A DNA stretch of 64,000 bases from the NCBI RefSeq assembly GCF_000230835.1, contig NZ_CM001240.1, positions 2,116,501 through 2,180,500 on the forward strand, in the 5' to 3' direction. Within the stretch, counting starts at the first letter, position 1. Each line of letters opens with the position of its first letter. A program made the translations under genes and the position numbers. The stretch is from Clostridium sp. DL-VIII (GTDB lineage: Bacteria; Bacillota; Clostridia; Clostridiales; Clostridiaceae). The notes beneath the pieces were generated by a model. It saw only the letters and a program-made list of their open reading frames with translations, made no database searches and had not been told where the DNA came from. Positions 63,511-64,000 of the stretch are shown here, piece after piece.

Positions 63511-63561
63511 CAATAAGATACCTGCAAGATATAAAATTTGTATCTTGCAGGTATCTTATTG
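63511..63561. terminator. 21-bp perfect hairpin after the GH39 relic
   Basis: CAATAAGATACCTGCAAGATA and its exact complement surround a 9-nt loop. No clear T-tract follows on either strand. It lies between the relic and a convergent minus-strand frame, so it is probably the old GH39 terminator or a processing hairpin. Confidence 0.55.
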
Positions 63562-63605
63562 TTATATAGATATAGTTATTATAAAGACAAAATTTTTATC
63601 TAAGT

Positions 63606-63941
63606 TTACATAATGCTTGAGGATACTTTTTGAACTAGATATTCTGAAAGCTCTTCCCACTCAGCATCACTAAATTTATGATATTGATCTTTAAGGACTT
63701 GAACTTTTTTGCAATTATAATAATCATTTATAGCAGTACGTATAGTTAAGTTATTATTCATTAAATATAATGGATTTAGCATATCTTTAAAAAATGCCTC
63801 ATCTTGCATAATTAATATAGCAGGATTTAAATCATTAAATACTCCAAAGTTAATTCCCTTTTGGTAAAAAACAATTAACTCTTGCTTATATTTTTGAGAG
63901 GCAATTTTAATCTTTTTAATACAATATATGTCTACATTAGA
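63606..63941 (-). pseudogene. Probable remnant of a TetR-like regulator (C-terminal half)
   Basis: The minus-strand frame is open from 63941 to the stop at 63606 (about 111 codons), but its first ATG is at 63809. Protein-like residues lie upstream of that ATG ('YKQELIVFYQKGINFGVFND'), resembling a TetR C-terminal ligand domain. No helix-turn-helix is seen before the stop near 63942, and the frame beyond does not continue one. I therefore favour a truncated or frameshifted remnant. A real short gene from 63809 is possible, but I see no ribosome site. Confidence 0.35.
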
Positions 63942-64000
63942 TTAATATATTGCCAGCATAATTCATTAAGTAAGTGTAGTATACTAATTGGTAAGAAAAT

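Noticed and set aside
63511..63561. Integron attC-like site or phage attachment site
   Set aside because: It is a simple perfect stem without R/L box features, integrase or direct-repeat flanks.

Overview
The window looks like chromosome of a low-GC Gram-positive anaerobe, most likely Clostridium sensu stricto (species not determined). The signs are an AT-rich sequence, strong AGGAGG-type ribosome sites, some GTG and TTG starts, a Gram-positive PolC, the [FeFe]-hydrogenase maturase HydF, ferredoxin-tailed aldo/keto reductases and choline-binding repeats. I see no rRNA, tRNA, CRISPR array, transposase or prophage.

Layout. 1-3.5 kb: a two-component pair whose regulator is cut by the left edge and whose kinase has a Met-rich sensor loop, a ROK regulator and a half-length TauE/SafE protein. 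3.6-5.8 kb: a Crp/Fnr regulator with a near-perfect palindrome in its promoter, then rhodanese, a C_GCAxxG_C_C protein and thioredoxin, which together suggest a sulfur/redox module. 5.9-15.4 kb: a divergent two-component system facing an RND efflux operon (adaptor, pump, TolC-like protein, choline-binding wall protein). 15.5-24.7 kb: metallo-beta-lactamase-fold protein, aspartase, DUF2164, hydF and polC. 25-28 kb: two paralogous Fe-S aldo/keto reductases, each behind a copy of the same 119-bp MerR-type promoter. 28.2-31.4 kb: larC-larE-larB for the nickel-pincer nucleotide cofactor, with a structured RNA candidate between larC and larE.

31.5-41 kb is the least familiar region. It holds a P1B-like ATPase that lacks both the usual CPC metal motif and the TGE glutamate, two small proteins, a catalytically dead P-type ATPase relative, a coiled-coil protein, a divergent DUF445 membrane protein, an unrecognised protein, and a large P2-like ATPase. 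The two ATPases and the dead relative share one divergent N-terminal HMA-like domain. This may be a metal-handling or membrane-compartment system. P1B ATPases of broadly similar setting build ferrosomes in other anaerobes, but I cannot show that this is a fez locus.

41.3-46.3 kb: a chemoreceptor, an MFS transporter and a GT28-type glycolipid glycosyltransferase. 46.5-62.8 kb: a xylan-oligosaccharide locus with a YesM/YesN-type two-component system, two GH43 enzymes, an oligosaccharide ABC importer without its own ATPase, GH8 exo-oligoxylanase, GH43 and GH39 xylosidases and a CE1-type esterase. None of the enzymes has a signal peptide, so oligomers are probably imported and then cut in the cytoplasm. 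Two relics of a second GH39 gene lie about 10 kb apart on either side of the transporter and enzyme block. The right end has a DUF3795 protein and a probable regulator relic.
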